From the NCBI RefSeq assembly GCF_024437745.1, contig NZ_JANFNY010000014.1, forward strand, positions 37,582 through 78,336: a DNA stretch of 40,755 bases, in the 5' to 3' direction. How positions within the stretch are numbered: position 1 is the stretch's first letter; each line of letters starts with the position of its first letter. The DNA comes from Roseomonas sp. GC11 (GTDB lineage: Bacteria > Pseudomonadota > Alphaproteobacteria > Acetobacterales > Acetobacteraceae). Of the stretch, positions 31,201-38,731 are shown in pieces. The notes below the pieces were generated by a model. It was not told where the DNA came from, made no database searches, and was given only the letters and a program-made list of their open reading frames with translations. Made by a program: the position numbers and the translations under genes.

Positions 31201-32117
31201 TCGAGGGGGATGCGATCGAGCTGGACTTCGATGGCGCCCCGCCGCAGCTGCCGCAGGGCGGCCTGAACAGCACGATGAACTACACGGCGGCGCATGCCAC
31301 CTATCCGCTGAAATGCATGCTGACGCCTGGCGTGCGCGGCAATGCCGGCTGCTACCGCCCCTTCACGGTGAAGGCGCCGGAAGGCTCGGTGCTGAACGCG
31401 AAGCGCCCGGCGGCGGTGAATATGCGCACCCGCACCGGCTGGTATCTGGCGCCCAACATCTTCCGCGCGCTCTCCGGTGCCGCGCCGGACAAGGTGCAGG
31501 CCAATACCGGCCTGCCCATGGCCGCCTATGTCTATGGCCAGGATGAGAGCGGCCGCACCTATTCGGACATGCTCTTCATCGGCGGTGGCCAGGGCGCTTC
31601 GGCGCATGGCGATGGCAAGTCCGGCCTGCTCTGGCCGACCTCCGCCTCCAACACCTCGATCGAGCTGTTCGAGGCGCGCGTGCCGGTGCTGGTGGTGGAG
31701 AAGACCTACCTGCCCGACAGCGGTGGCCCCGGCGCGCATCGTGGTGGCCTCGGCCAGCGCGTGCGGCTGCGCAAGCTGCGCGAGGATGGGCTTGTGAGCT
31801 TCGTCTCCGTCTATCCTGAGGGTGTCGGCAACCCGATCCCCGGCCTGTTCGGCGGCGAGGCCGGGCGTGGCGCGCGGGGCCGCGTGCTGGACGGGAGCGG
31901 CGCGGTGCTGGAGGATTGCGGCACGGGGCGGCTCGTGCAGGTCACGGGGCCGGGCGAGATCGTCGAGATCTGCATCGCCGGCGGCTCCGGCTATGGCGAC
32001 CCGGCGCGGCGCGCGCCGGAGGCCGTGGCACGCGATGTGCGTCTGGGCATGGTGACCGAGGAGGGCGCCGCGCGCGACTATGCCGCGGCGATGGAGCAGC
32101 AGGCGGAGCCAGCCTGA
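28278..32117 (+). CDS. Fused hydantoinase/oxoprolinase A-B protein
   Basis: 1279-residue ATP-dependent amidohydrolase. Residues 1 to about 700 are HyuA-like (IGFDIGGTFTDFILYD at 14-29 and FDMGGTTAKACMIEDG near 294-309, both nucleotide-binding in the actin-like fold). From about 715 the HyuB-like half begins (ADPIALEIMWSRLVTVVEEMW) and includes NDPWLCAGHLFDIAIVTPVF and GTVGHVSDIGG. Usually these are two genes; the fused form is like 5-oxoprolinase, which opens 5-oxoproline with ATP. The substrate may be 5-oxoproline, a hydantoin or another cyclic amide. It lies between iclR and an ABC transporter of the dipeptide type, so the substrate is probably imported. Confidence 0.93.
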   Translation: MNASAPMAGHRWRIGFDIGGTFTDFILYDSAAGSVRLHKRLTTPHDPSIAALQGLEELVAMAGIGLAEVGEIIHGTTLVTNAVIERKGAKLGLITTEGFRDILEMGTEQRYDIYDLFLGFPAPLVPRDLRLEVPERMDRDGNAVTALDEGAVRAALRRLVAEGVEAVAVCFLNAYRNPAHEKRVGEIARGEFPQLSVSLSAEVVAEMWEYQRSVTTCANAYVQPLMDRYLRRLERELAGRGFTGALRLMHSAGGLVSPATARAFPIRLLESGPAGGGLATALFGTLAGQKDVISFDMGGTTAKACMIEDGRVEIAPMLEAGRVHRFSKGSGLPIKAPVIDMIEIGAGGGSIAAIDAVGLLKVGPHSAGSDPGPACYGMGGTKPTVTDANLVLGYYDPGFFLGGRMTLDLEAARRAVESVAAPLKLDVMEAAWGIHKVVVESMAAAARVHLVEKGKDPRGYAMVGFGGAGPAHAADVARALGVREVIIPPASGAASALGFLAAPLSFESARSLPVEFSPGFDAVLVNGVLDELAAEGRARLLEAGVKPEDIRTERSADMRLVGQMHDIAVPLPEGAITAATLDEIRAAFARVYAARYTSLYEGARIEAINFRVRCVGPEPVLSLTGAVGGGDASAKVKGTRRAWFEGGWQEAVVYDRYALVAGDRIPGPAIIEERESTTIVPPGDVVAVDGGLNLRIAIAATAQAGALVTPEMPLEEACARIEADPIALEIMWSRLVTVVEEMWLTVCRTAFSLVISESQDFACELLDPEGETLAHSPRAMPVFNLCLPLAVKALLEKYPSHTLQPGDVLITNDPWLCAGHLFDIAIVTPVFQGGKVVGLMGTVGHVSDIGGTKDSLRAREIFEEGLQIPPMKLYEAGRPSEALFTLLRENVRNPEQVLGDVHSFVAANRLGAERLLAFMADYGMQDLRALATVVQRRSETAMREAIRALPDGIYRSTISNNPLGQVLSYPLKLTVEGDAIELDFDGAPPQLPQGGLNSTMNYTAAHATYPLKCMLTPGVRGNAGCYRPFTVKAPEGSVLNAKRPAAVNMRTRTGWYLAPNIFRALSGAAPDKVQANTGLPMAAYVYGQDESGRTYSDMLFIGGGQGASAHGDGKSGLLWPTSASNTSIELFEARVPVLVVEKTYLPDSGGPGAHRGGLGQRVRLRKLREDGLVSFVSVYPEGVGNPIPGLFGGEAGRGARGRVLDGSGAVLEDCGTGRLVQVTGPGEIVEICIAGGSGYGDPARRAPEAVARDVRLGMVTEEGAARDYAAAMEQQAEPA

Positions 32118-32145
32118 ACCGGCCCGCGAGACAGGAGGCGAGAGC

Positions 32146-33708
32146 ATGACGGAACTGACGAGGCGCGGCATTCTGGCCGGCGGCGCGGCCGCCGTATCGG
32201 CCCTGATGCTCGGGGGCGGGGAGGCGGCGGCACAGGGCCGCCGCACCCTGGTGCTGGCCAGCAACCAGGACATCCCGAATTTCGACCCGCATCTGGCCTC
32301 CGGCTATTCCACCAGCTGGATGATGCGCAACGTCTATGATTCCCTCGTGCGGGTGGAAGGCAACCCGCCGAAGCCCGTGCCGCATCTCGCCGCCTCCTGG
32401 ACGATTTCCGAGGATGGCCGCGAATACGTCTTCAGGCTGAACCCGGCGGCGAAGTTCAATGACGGCACGCCGGTCGATGCGGAGGCGGTGCGCTACTCCT
32501 TCGAGCGCATCCTGCGCCTCAACCGCGGCAATGTCTGGATGATCGCCGGCATCGTGAAGCCCGGCAGCATCGAGGTGGTGGACGCCCAGACGGTGCGCTT
32601 CCGCCTCGCCACGGCCTTCGTGCCCTTCCTGCAGGTCCTGCCCTGGATCTGGATCGTCAACCCGAAGCAGGTCGAGGCCAACAAGGGCGAGGATGACGGG
32701 CAGACCTGGCTGCGCGGCAACCTCGCCGGCTCCGGCGCCTTCGCCGTGCGCCGCGCCGAGCCGGGCAATCTCTATGAGCTGGAGCGCGTCGCCGGTCACT
32801 GGCGCCAGGGGGGCGGCAATCTCACCGGCGCCATCTGGAAGATCACGCGCGAGACGGCGACGCAGCGCCTGATGGTCCAGCGTGGCGAGGCGCAGATCGC
32901 CCTCGACCTCACCAGCGAGGACATGGACACGCTGAAGGGCCGCCCCGGCCTCGATCTGGTGATCGAGCCGGAATACCGCACCTTCCAGATCAAGATGAAC
33001 ACGCGGCACGGCCCGCTGATGGACGCCAATCTGCGCCGCGCCATCTCCTGCGCCTTCAACTATCAGGCGATGCTCGATGTCGCCGGCTATGCCGAGCTGA
33101 TGAAGGGCCCGCTGCCCGACAGCATCGACGGCTTCGACACAGCGCTTCAGCCCTGGCGGATGGATCTGGCCCGCGCCAAAGACTTCCTGGCGAAGTCGGC
33201 GCATCCGAATGGCGGCATCAAGCTGGTCATCACCCATGTGTCGGGGCTGGAGCAGCAGCGCCGCTGGGCGCTCATCCTGCTCGACAGCCTGCGCGCCCTC
33301 AACATCGAGCTGGAAATCCGCTCCGCCATCTGGCCGGATCTCGTCGCCTCCTGCCGCTCGCCGGAGACGTTGGCCGATTTCTTCCCCGTCTACCAGACCG
33401 CCAATTACGGTGACCCGGACAATCTCGCCTTCGCCGGCTTCCATTCCTCGCGCAACGGCAACTGGCAGAACCCGGTTTATGCGAACCCGAAGGTGGACGC
33501 GCTGATCGTCAGCGCCCGCGCCGAGACGGACCCGGAAAAGCGCCGCGCCCTCTATGCCGAGTTCCAGCGCATCGTCATGGACGATGCCTGCGACATCTTC
33601 GGCGTTCTGGAGAAGCGCAAGCTGGCCCTGCGGAACAATGTGAAGGGCTTCGTCTTCACCCCCGTCGCGTCCAACGCGCCGGACCTCTTCCCGCTGTCGC
33701 TGGGCTGA
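32146..33708 (+). CDS. ABC substrate-binding protein, dipeptide/oligopeptide family (SBP_bac_5)
   Basis: 520-residue periplasmic protein with a Tat-like signal (MTELTRRGILAGGAAAVSAL, cleavage near EAAAQG) and the family 5 binding fold: FDPHLASGYSTSWMMRNVYDSLVRV near the N-terminus, FRLNPAAKFNDGTPVDAEAVRYSFER, and IKMNTRHGPLMDANLRRAISCAFN. It delivers peptides or related amides to the permeases encoded next. A strong ACAGGAGG site precedes the ATG at 32146; the in-frame stretch upstream overlaps hyuAB and is discarded. It lies 28 nt after hyuAB. Confidence 0.94.
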   Translation: MTELTRRGILAGGAAAVSALMLGGGEAAAQGRRTLVLASNQDIPNFDPHLASGYSTSWMMRNVYDSLVRVEGNPPKPVPHLAASWTISEDGREYVFRLNPAAKFNDGTPVDAEAVRYSFERILRLNRGNVWMIAGIVKPGSIEVVDAQTVRFRLATAFVPFLQVLPWIWIVNPKQVEANKGEDDGQTWLRGNLAGSGAFAVRRAEPGNLYELERVAGHWRQGGGNLTGAIWKITRETATQRLMVQRGEAQIALDLTSEDMDTLKGRPGLDLVIEPEYRTFQIKMNTRHGPLMDANLRRAISCAFNYQAMLDVAGYAELMKGPLPDSIDGFDTALQPWRMDLARAKDFLAKSAHPNGGIKLVITHVSGLEQQRRWALILLDSLRALNIELEIRSAIWPDLVASCRSPETLADFFPVYQTANYGDPDNLAFAGFHSSRNGNWQNPVYANPKVDALIVSARAETDPEKRRALYAEFQRIVMDDACDIFGVLEKRKLALRNNVKGFVFTPVASNAPDLFPLSLG

Positions 33709-33721
33709 GCAGGGAGGCCCC

Positions 33722-34729
33722 ATGATCCGTTACATCCTGCGGCGGCTTCTGCTGCTGGTGCCGGTGCTGGTGGGGCTGTCCATGCTGGTCTTCGCCATCG
33801 CCCGGCTGCTGCCGGGCGATCCGGTGCGCCTCGCCGCCGGGCCGAATGCCACGGCGGCGGATGTCGCCTCCGTCGCCCGCGAATTCGGCCTCGACCAGCC
33901 CTTGCCACTGCAATACTGGCACTATGTCAGCGGCCTGGTGCGGGGCGACTGGGGCGTCTCCATCTTCAGCCGCCGCCCCGTGATCGAGGATCTCGCCACC
34001 TATCTGCCGGCGACGCTCGAACTCGTGCTGGCGGCCATGCTGCTCGCCATTTCCATCGGTATCCCGGCGGGGCTGATGGCGGCGGTTTGGCGCGACCGCT
34101 GGCCGGATTTCCTCTCGCGCGCTATCTCGCTCGGCGCCATTTCCATGCCGCGCTTCTTCCTTGGCCTGCTCTTCCAGCTGGGCTTCGCCATGTGGCTGGG
34201 CTGGCTGCCGCTCTCCGGCCGCTTCCCGCTCACCGAGGACCCGCCCGCCACCATCACCGGCCTGCTGACGCTGGATGCGCTGCTCGGCGGCAATCCGCAC
34301 GCCTTCGCCATCGCGCTCCAGCACCTCGCGCTTCCGGCCATCGCCATGTCGCTCTCGCCGCTGGCCACCATCACCCGCATGATGCGCGCCTCGACCATCG
34401 AGGTGCTGCAACAGGATTACGTCACCACCGAGCGCGCCCTCGGCCTGCCCGCGCGGCTCATCCTGTTCAAATACGTGCTGAAGAACGCCGTCTCCGCCAC
34501 GCTCACCGTCATCGGGCTTTACTTCGGCTGGCTGCTCGGCGGCACCGTGCTGGTGGAGACCGTGTTCGACTGGCCGGGCCTCGGCCTCTACGCCACCCAG
34601 GCGGTGCTGACCCAGGATTTCATGCCGATCATCGGCGTCACGCTCTGCATCGGAACGCTGTTCGTGCTCGTCAATCTGCTGGTGGACCTGATCTATGGTC
34701 TGCTCAACCCGCGCGTGCGCCTGCGATGA
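33722..34729 (+). CDS. ABC permease, DppB type
   Basis: 335-residue inner-membrane permease. It opens MIRYILRRLLLLVPVLVGLSMLVF, the standard DppB/OppB N-terminus, followed by RLLPGDPVRLAAGP and a periplasmic segment, then five more spans. The ATPase-docking EAA loop is RMMRASTIEVLQQDYVTTERALGLP. It overlaps the next permease by 4 nt. Ligand specificity resides mostly in the binding protein. Confidence 0.95.
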   Translation: MIRYILRRLLLLVPVLVGLSMLVFAIARLLPGDPVRLAAGPNATAADVASVAREFGLDQPLPLQYWHYVSGLVRGDWGVSIFSRRPVIEDLATYLPATLELVLAAMLLAISIGIPAGLMAAVWRDRWPDFLSRAISLGAISMPRFFLGLLFQLGFAMWLGWLPLSGRFPLTEDPPATITGLLTLDALLGGNPHAFAIALQHLALPAIAMSLSPLATITRMMRASTIEVLQQDYVTTERALGLPARLILFKYVLKNAVSATLTVIGLYFGWLLGGTVLVETVFDWPGLGLYATQAVLTQDFMPIIGVTLCIGTLFVLVNLLVDLIYGLLNPRVRLR

Positions 34730-35580
34730 ACGCCGAGCGCTTCCGCCGCGGCCTCTACCGCTTCCGCCGCTCCTGGGTCTCGGTGCTCGGGCTCGGCATC
34801 GTGCTGGTGCTGCTGCTGGTGGCGCTGCTCGGCACCGCCATCGTGCCGCACCCGGAGCATGTGGCGGGCCTCGTGCAGACCGGCGCGCGCTTCCAGCCGC
34901 CTTCCGCCACCTGGTGGTTCGGCACCAACGAGGTGGGGCAGGATGTCTTCTCCCTCACCCTCGCCGGCACGCGCGTCTCGCTGCTGGCGGGCATGGCGGT
35001 GGTGGTGGTGGGCGCCGGCGTCGGCGTGCTGGCGGGGGCCATCGCCGGCTTCTTCGGCGGCTGGATCGATGAACTCCTGATGCGCCTCTCCGACCTGATG
35101 CTGACGGTACCGAGCCTCATCCTCGCCATGGCGGTGGCCGCGGCGCTGGGGCCGGGCACGGGCAACATGATCTTCGCCATCGCCCTCTCCTGGTGGCCGG
35201 GCTATGCCCGCCTCGTCCGCGGCGAGGTGATGGCGAAGAAGGAGGAACAGTTCGTCACCGCCGCCCGCGCCATGGGCGCCGGTCCCGCGCGGCTGCTGCG
35301 CCGGCATATCCTGCCCAACATCGTCTCGCCGGTGATCGTGAAGATGTCGCTCGACATGGGCTTCGCCATCCTCACCGTCGCCTCGCTCGGCTTCGTCGGC
35401 ATCGGCGTCAAGCCGCCCACGCCGGAATGGGGCTCGCTCCTCTCCGTCGCCCGCGCCAACATGCCGGATTACTGGTGGACGGCCATCTTCCCCGGCCTCG
35501 CCATCTTCCTCGCCGTCTTCGGCTTCAACCTGCTGGGCGACGGCCTGCGCGACCTGCTCGACCCCAAGGCCCGCCGCTGA
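34726..35580 (+). CDS. ABC permease, DppC type
   Basis: 284-residue permease partner of the DppB-type protein. An N-terminal span (SVLGLGIVLVLLLVALLG) is followed by WWFGTNEVGQDVFSLTLAGTRVSL, the DppC signature GTDxxGRDxxSRxxxGxRxSL in variant form, and the docking loop EQFVTAARAMGAGPARLLRRHILPN. The start at 34726 overlaps the DppB stop (ATGA); the frame is open further upstream but within dppB. The stop overlaps the start of the ATPase gene by 1 nt. Confidence 0.95.
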   Translation: MNAERFRRGLYRFRRSWVSVLGLGIVLVLLLVALLGTAIVPHPEHVAGLVQTGARFQPPSATWWFGTNEVGQDVFSLTLAGTRVSLLAGMAVVVVGAGVGVLAGAIAGFFGGWIDELLMRLSDLMLTVPSLILAMAVAAALGPGTGNMIFAIALSWWPGYARLVRGEVMAKKEEQFVTAARAMGAGPARLLRRHILPNIVSPVIVKMSLDMGFAILTVASLGFVGIGVKPPTPEWGSLLSVARANMPDYWWTAIFPGLAIFLAVFGFNLLGDGLRDLLDPKARR

Positions 35581-36599
35581 TGCCCCTGCTGGAAATCCGC
35601 GACCTGCACCTGCACATGCGCTCCTTCGATGGCGAGGCGCATGTGCTCAACGGCATCAACCTCACCGTCGAGCGCGGCGAGATCTGGGGCATCGTCGGCG
35701 AGACGGGGTGCGGCAAGTCGCTGACGGGGCTGTCCGTCTCCCGCCTCGTGCCCACGCCGCCCGCCCGCTACGCGCGCGGCGAGATCCTGCTGGAGGGGGA
35801 GAACCTCCTGGCGGCCACCGAGGCCCGCATGCGCGCCCTGCGCGGCCGCCGCATCGGCATGATCTTCCAGGACCCCACCACCAACCTGAACCCGGTCTTC
35901 CGCATCGGCGAGCAGCTCACCGATGTCGCGCTCCATGCCGGGCGGGGGGAGCCGGCGCTGCTCGGCCTCGCCCCGGGCGCCTCCGGCGGCGCGCTCCGCC
36001 GCGCCGCGCGGGAACATGCCCTGGCCATGCTGGAGCATGTCGGCATCCCCAACGCCGCCGCGCGGATGGAGGATTACCCGCACCAGTTCTCTGGCGGCAT
36101 GCGCCAGCGCGTCCTCATCGCCATGGCGCTGATCGGCCGCCCGCATCTGCTCATCGCGGATGAGCCGACCACGGCGCTCGATGTCTCCGTGCAGGCGCAG
36201 ATCCTGCGGCTGATCCATGATCTGGTGCGGGAGCACAACCTGGGCGTGCTCTTCATCACCCACAATCTCGGCGTGGTGGCGCAGCTCTGCACCCATGTCG
36301 CGGTGATGTATGCCGGCAATGTCGTGGAGGCCGGGCCGGTGCGCGCCGTGCTGAAATCGCCCGTGCATCCCTATACCCGCGCGCTGCTGGAGGCCCTGCC
36401 GCGCGCCGGCCTCGCGCGCGGCGCGCTGCGGGGCCTCGCCGGCACCGTGCCGTCGCTGATCGCGCCGCCGCGCGGCTGCCGCTTCGCCTCCCGCTGCACC
36501 CGCGCGGAACCGGCCTGCCAGGAAGGCGCGCCGCCCCTCGACGCGGTGGGCGAGGCGCACCGCGTCGCCTGCTTCGTCGCCGCGCGGGAGGCCGCGTGA
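35580..36599 (+). CDS. ABC ATP-binding protein, DppD type
   Basis: 339-residue ATPase of the peptide-transport (DppD/OppD) class. Walker A is GETGCGKS near 40-47, the Q-loop [18 protein letters not shown], signature [15 protein letters not shown], Walker [13 protein letters not shown], and the C-terminal OppD extension with [16 protein letters not shown], whose Cys residues may bind an Fe-S cluster as in the family. It starts in a TGATG overlap with dppC and ends in the same kind of overlap with the next ATPase. Confidence 0.95.
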   Translation: MPLLEIRDLHLHMRSFDGEAHVLNGINLTVERGEIWGIVGETGCGKSLTGLSVSRLVPTPPARYARGEILLEGENLLAATEARMRALRGRRIGMIFQDPTTNLNPVFRIGEQLTDVALHAGRGEPALLGLAPGASGGALRRAAREHALAMLEHVGIPNAAARMEDYPHQFSGGMRQRVLIAMALIGRPHLLIADEPTTALDVSVQAQILRLIHDLVREHNLGVLFITHNLGVVAQLCTHVAVMYAGNVVEAGPVRAVLKSPVHPYTRALLEALPRAGLARGALRGLAGTVPSLIAPPRGCRFASRCTRAEPACQEGAPPLDAVGEAHRVACFVAAREAA

Positions 36600-37408
36600 T
36601 GCTGAAGGTCGAAGGCGTCAGCAAGGTTTATGGCGGCGAGCGCCGCGGTTTCTTCGGCCGCGCGCCGGAGGTGGCGGCGCTGCGCGATGTCAGCCTCGCC
36701 CTCCGCCGCGGCGAGAGCTTCGGCCTGGTGGGGGAGTCCGGCTCCGGCAAGACGACGCTGACGCGCTGCCTGCTGCGCCTCGAAGAGGTCTCCGCCGGGC
36801 GCATCCTCTTCGAGGGCGAGGATATCGCCCGCCTCTCCCCCGCCGGGCTGCGCGCCCTGCGGGCACGCGTGCAGATCGTCTTCCAGGACCCCTACGCCTC
36901 GCTGAACCCGCGCCTCAGCATCGCCGAGATCGTCACCGAGCCGATGGAAATCCACCGCGCGCGGCTCGGCCTCGATGCCCGCGCGCGGCGCGACCGCGCG
37001 GCGGAACTGCTGGAGCGCGTCGGCCTCGGGCCGCAGCATCTCGGCCGCTTCCCGCATGAATTCTCCGGCGGCCAGCGCCAGCGCATCGGCATCGCCCGCG
37101 CCCTGGCCACCGCGCCGGACCTGCTCATCCTCGACGAGCCGACCAGCGCCCTCGACGTCTCCGTCCAGGCCCAGGTGCTCAACCTGCTGCACGACCTGCA
37201 GCAGCAGATGGGGCTGACCTATTTCTTCATCAGCCACGATCTTGGCGTCATCCGTTATGTCTGTGACCGCGTGGCGCTGATCTATCGCGGCCAGCTGGTC
37301 GAGGAGGGCGAGGCCGAGGCCCTCTTCCGCGCCCCGCGCAGCGACTATGCGCGCAGCCTCCTCGCCGCCATGCCGGATCCTGACCCCGATCTTTCTCCAT
37401 TCCGATAG
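36599..37408 (+). CDS. ABC ATP-binding protein, DppF type
   Basis: 269-residue partner ATPase with Walker A GESGSGKTT, FQDPYASLNPRLSIAEIV, signature FSGGQRQRIGIARAL, Walker B LLILDEPTSALD and SHDLGVIRYVCDRV. It ends soon after the H-loop region and lacks the Cys-bearing OppF/DppF extension, so it is a little shorter than most DppF proteins. A GTG at 36596 is an alternative start. It is the last gene of the operon; 132 bp follow before the AraC regulator. Confidence 0.94.
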   Translation: MLKVEGVSKVYGGERRGFFGRAPEVAALRDVSLALRRGESFGLVGESGSGKTTLTRCLLRLEEVSAGRILFEGEDIARLSPAGLRALRARVQIVFQDPYASLNPRLSIAEIVTEPMEIHRARLGLDARARRDRAAELLERVGLGPQHLGRFPHEFSGGQRQRIGIARALATAPDLLILDEPTSALDVSVQAQVLNLLHDLQQQMGLTYFFISHDLGVIRYVCDRVALIYRGQLVEEGEAEALFRAPRSDYARSLLAAMPDPDPDLSPFR

Positions 37409-37540
37409 TGCAACGCATCCCCGTTCGCGCAATACTATGCTGCGCTGCACAGAAAGGGGATGGTTCGCATGGGAGCTTCTCCACCACGTGTGCGGGGCCG
37501 CTCTGGCCGCGCGGCTCCGCTGCCGCTAGGTTCGGCCGCG

Positions 37541-38584
37541 ATGTCCGAAGCCGCCTCCGCCCTCGCCGCCGCAGCCATGCGCTTTTCCAACGCCATGGTC
37601 GCCTCGCCGGAGGAAGCCTTCTGGGCCTGGCGCAGCATCGCCGGCGTGTTCTTCGATGTCGCCATCGCCCACCCCGAGGCGATGGAACGCTTCCAGGTCG
37701 AGGTGGAGAGCCACAATCTCGGCGGCGTGGTGATCGGCCGTGTCGCCGCCAGCGCGCAGGTCTTCCGCCGCTCCTCCTTCACCATCGCGCGCACGGGGAT
37801 GGACCACTACCTCGTCCAGTTCTACCGCCGCGGCGGCTATCGCGGCGTGGCGGGGGAGCGGCCCATCCTGGTACGGCCGGGCGATATCAGCATCCTCGAC
37901 ATGGCGCAGACCCTGCACACCGAGGCGGAGGATTTCGAGAATATCACGCTGGTCCTGCCGCGCCCCTCGCTCGCCCCGCTGGTGCCGGTGCCGGAGGCGC
38001 TGCACGGCGTGGTTGTGGAGGGCGCGACGCCGCTCGGCCGCATGCTCGCCGGCCATCTGGCGCAGTTGCAGGAATGCGGCGGGCAGATGAGCCAGGCCGA
38101 GGCCCAGCCGCTGTTGCAGGCCACCGCCATGCTGGTCGCCGCCTGCGTCGCGCCCGTGCTGGCCAGCCGGCAGGATAGCCCGGCGCCGGTGCATACGCCG
38201 TCCATCGTGCTGATCCGCCGCTTCATCGAGAGCAATCTGGCCATCCCCGACCTGTCGCCCGAGACGCTGATGCGCCAGTTCGGTGTCTCCCGCCCCACGC
38301 TCTACCGCCTGTTCGAGCCCTATGGCGGGGTGGCCTCCTATATCCGCCGCCGCCGGCTGGAACGCTGCTTCCAGGAAATCACCGCCGCCGTGCCGGAGCG
38401 CCGCCGCATCGCCGAGATCGCCTATGGCTGGGGCTTTCGCAACGAGGCCGCTTTCAGCCGCAGCTTCCGCGAGGCCTTCGGCATGTCCCCGCGCGAGGCC
38501 CGCATGGCCGGCAATCTGCGCCCCGTTCCCGCGCCCGTCCCGGAGGGGGAGCCGGCGACCACGGGATGGATCCGGCGGTTGTAG
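37541..38584 (+). CDS. AraC-family transcriptional regulator
   Basis: About 347 residues. The N-terminal half is an AraC-binding-like sensor domain (FQVEVESHNLGGVVIGRV, YLVQFYRRGGYRG, LVRPGDISILDMAQTLH), and the C-terminus has two HTH motifs of AraC type (about 240-330; LSPETLMRQFGVSRPTLYRLFEPYGGVASYIRRRRLERC and IAEIAYGWGFRNEAAFSRSFREAFGMSP). Alternative starts at 37460 and 37469 lie just after an AAAGGGG sequence and cannot be excluded; they would add a Pro/Arg-rich stretch. It may control the adjacent transporter operon or a distant target. Confidence 0.9.
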   Translation: MSEAASALAAAAMRFSNAMVASPEEAFWAWRSIAGVFFDVAIAHPEAMERFQVEVESHNLGGVVIGRVAASAQVFRRSSFTIARTGMDHYLVQFYRRGGYRGVAGERPILVRPGDISILDMAQTLHTEAEDFENITLVLPRPSLAPLVPVPEALHGVVVEGATPLGRMLAGHLAQLQECGGQMSQAEAQPLLQATAMLVAACVAPVLASRQDSPAPVHTPSIVLIRRFIESNLAIPDLSPETLMRQFGVSRPTLYRLFEPYGGVASYIRRRRLERCFQEITAAVPERRRIAEIAYGWGFRNEAAFSRSFREAFGMSPREARMAGNLRPVPAPVPEGEPATTGWIRRL

Positions 38585-38597
38585 CTCATAAGAGAAT

Positions 38598-38712
38598 CTT
38601 CTTTTTCTAAAGAAAAAGAAGCAAAAAGATTTTTCCAGGCTGCCGCCGTCTCCCGTCCAGGCGGGACGCCACACGGAGAAAAGTTTTTTGGTTCTTTTTT
38701 TCAGAAAAGAAC
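38598..38712. repeat. Composite dispersed repeat, copy E (inverted)
   Basis: Same element in the opposite orientation, between convergent araC and the ABC gene. CTTCTTTTTC (38598-38607) / GAAAAAGAAG (38612-38621), then a core containing GGCTGCCGCCGTCTCCC matching copy A in reverse complement, A/T tracts, and GTTCTTTT (38691-38698) / AAAAGAAC (38705-38712). The T-tracts on both sides of the core again fit a two-way terminator. Confidence 0.87.
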
Positions 38713-38731
38713 GTTTTCTTTTTGATTTTTC

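Noticed and set aside
28134-32273. Very long open frame (over 1300 codons) antisense to the hydantoinase fusion gene
   Set aside because: Its translation is His/Arg/Gly-rich low-complexity sequence, the usual result of reading the complement of GC3-biased coding DNA; the sense frame has full family motifs.
3961-38712. A/T-tract repeats as insertion sequence ends or CRISPR
   Set aside because: No transposase between copies, no target-site duplications seen, copies are tens of kb apart and differ in their cores; there are no regularly spaced direct repeats.
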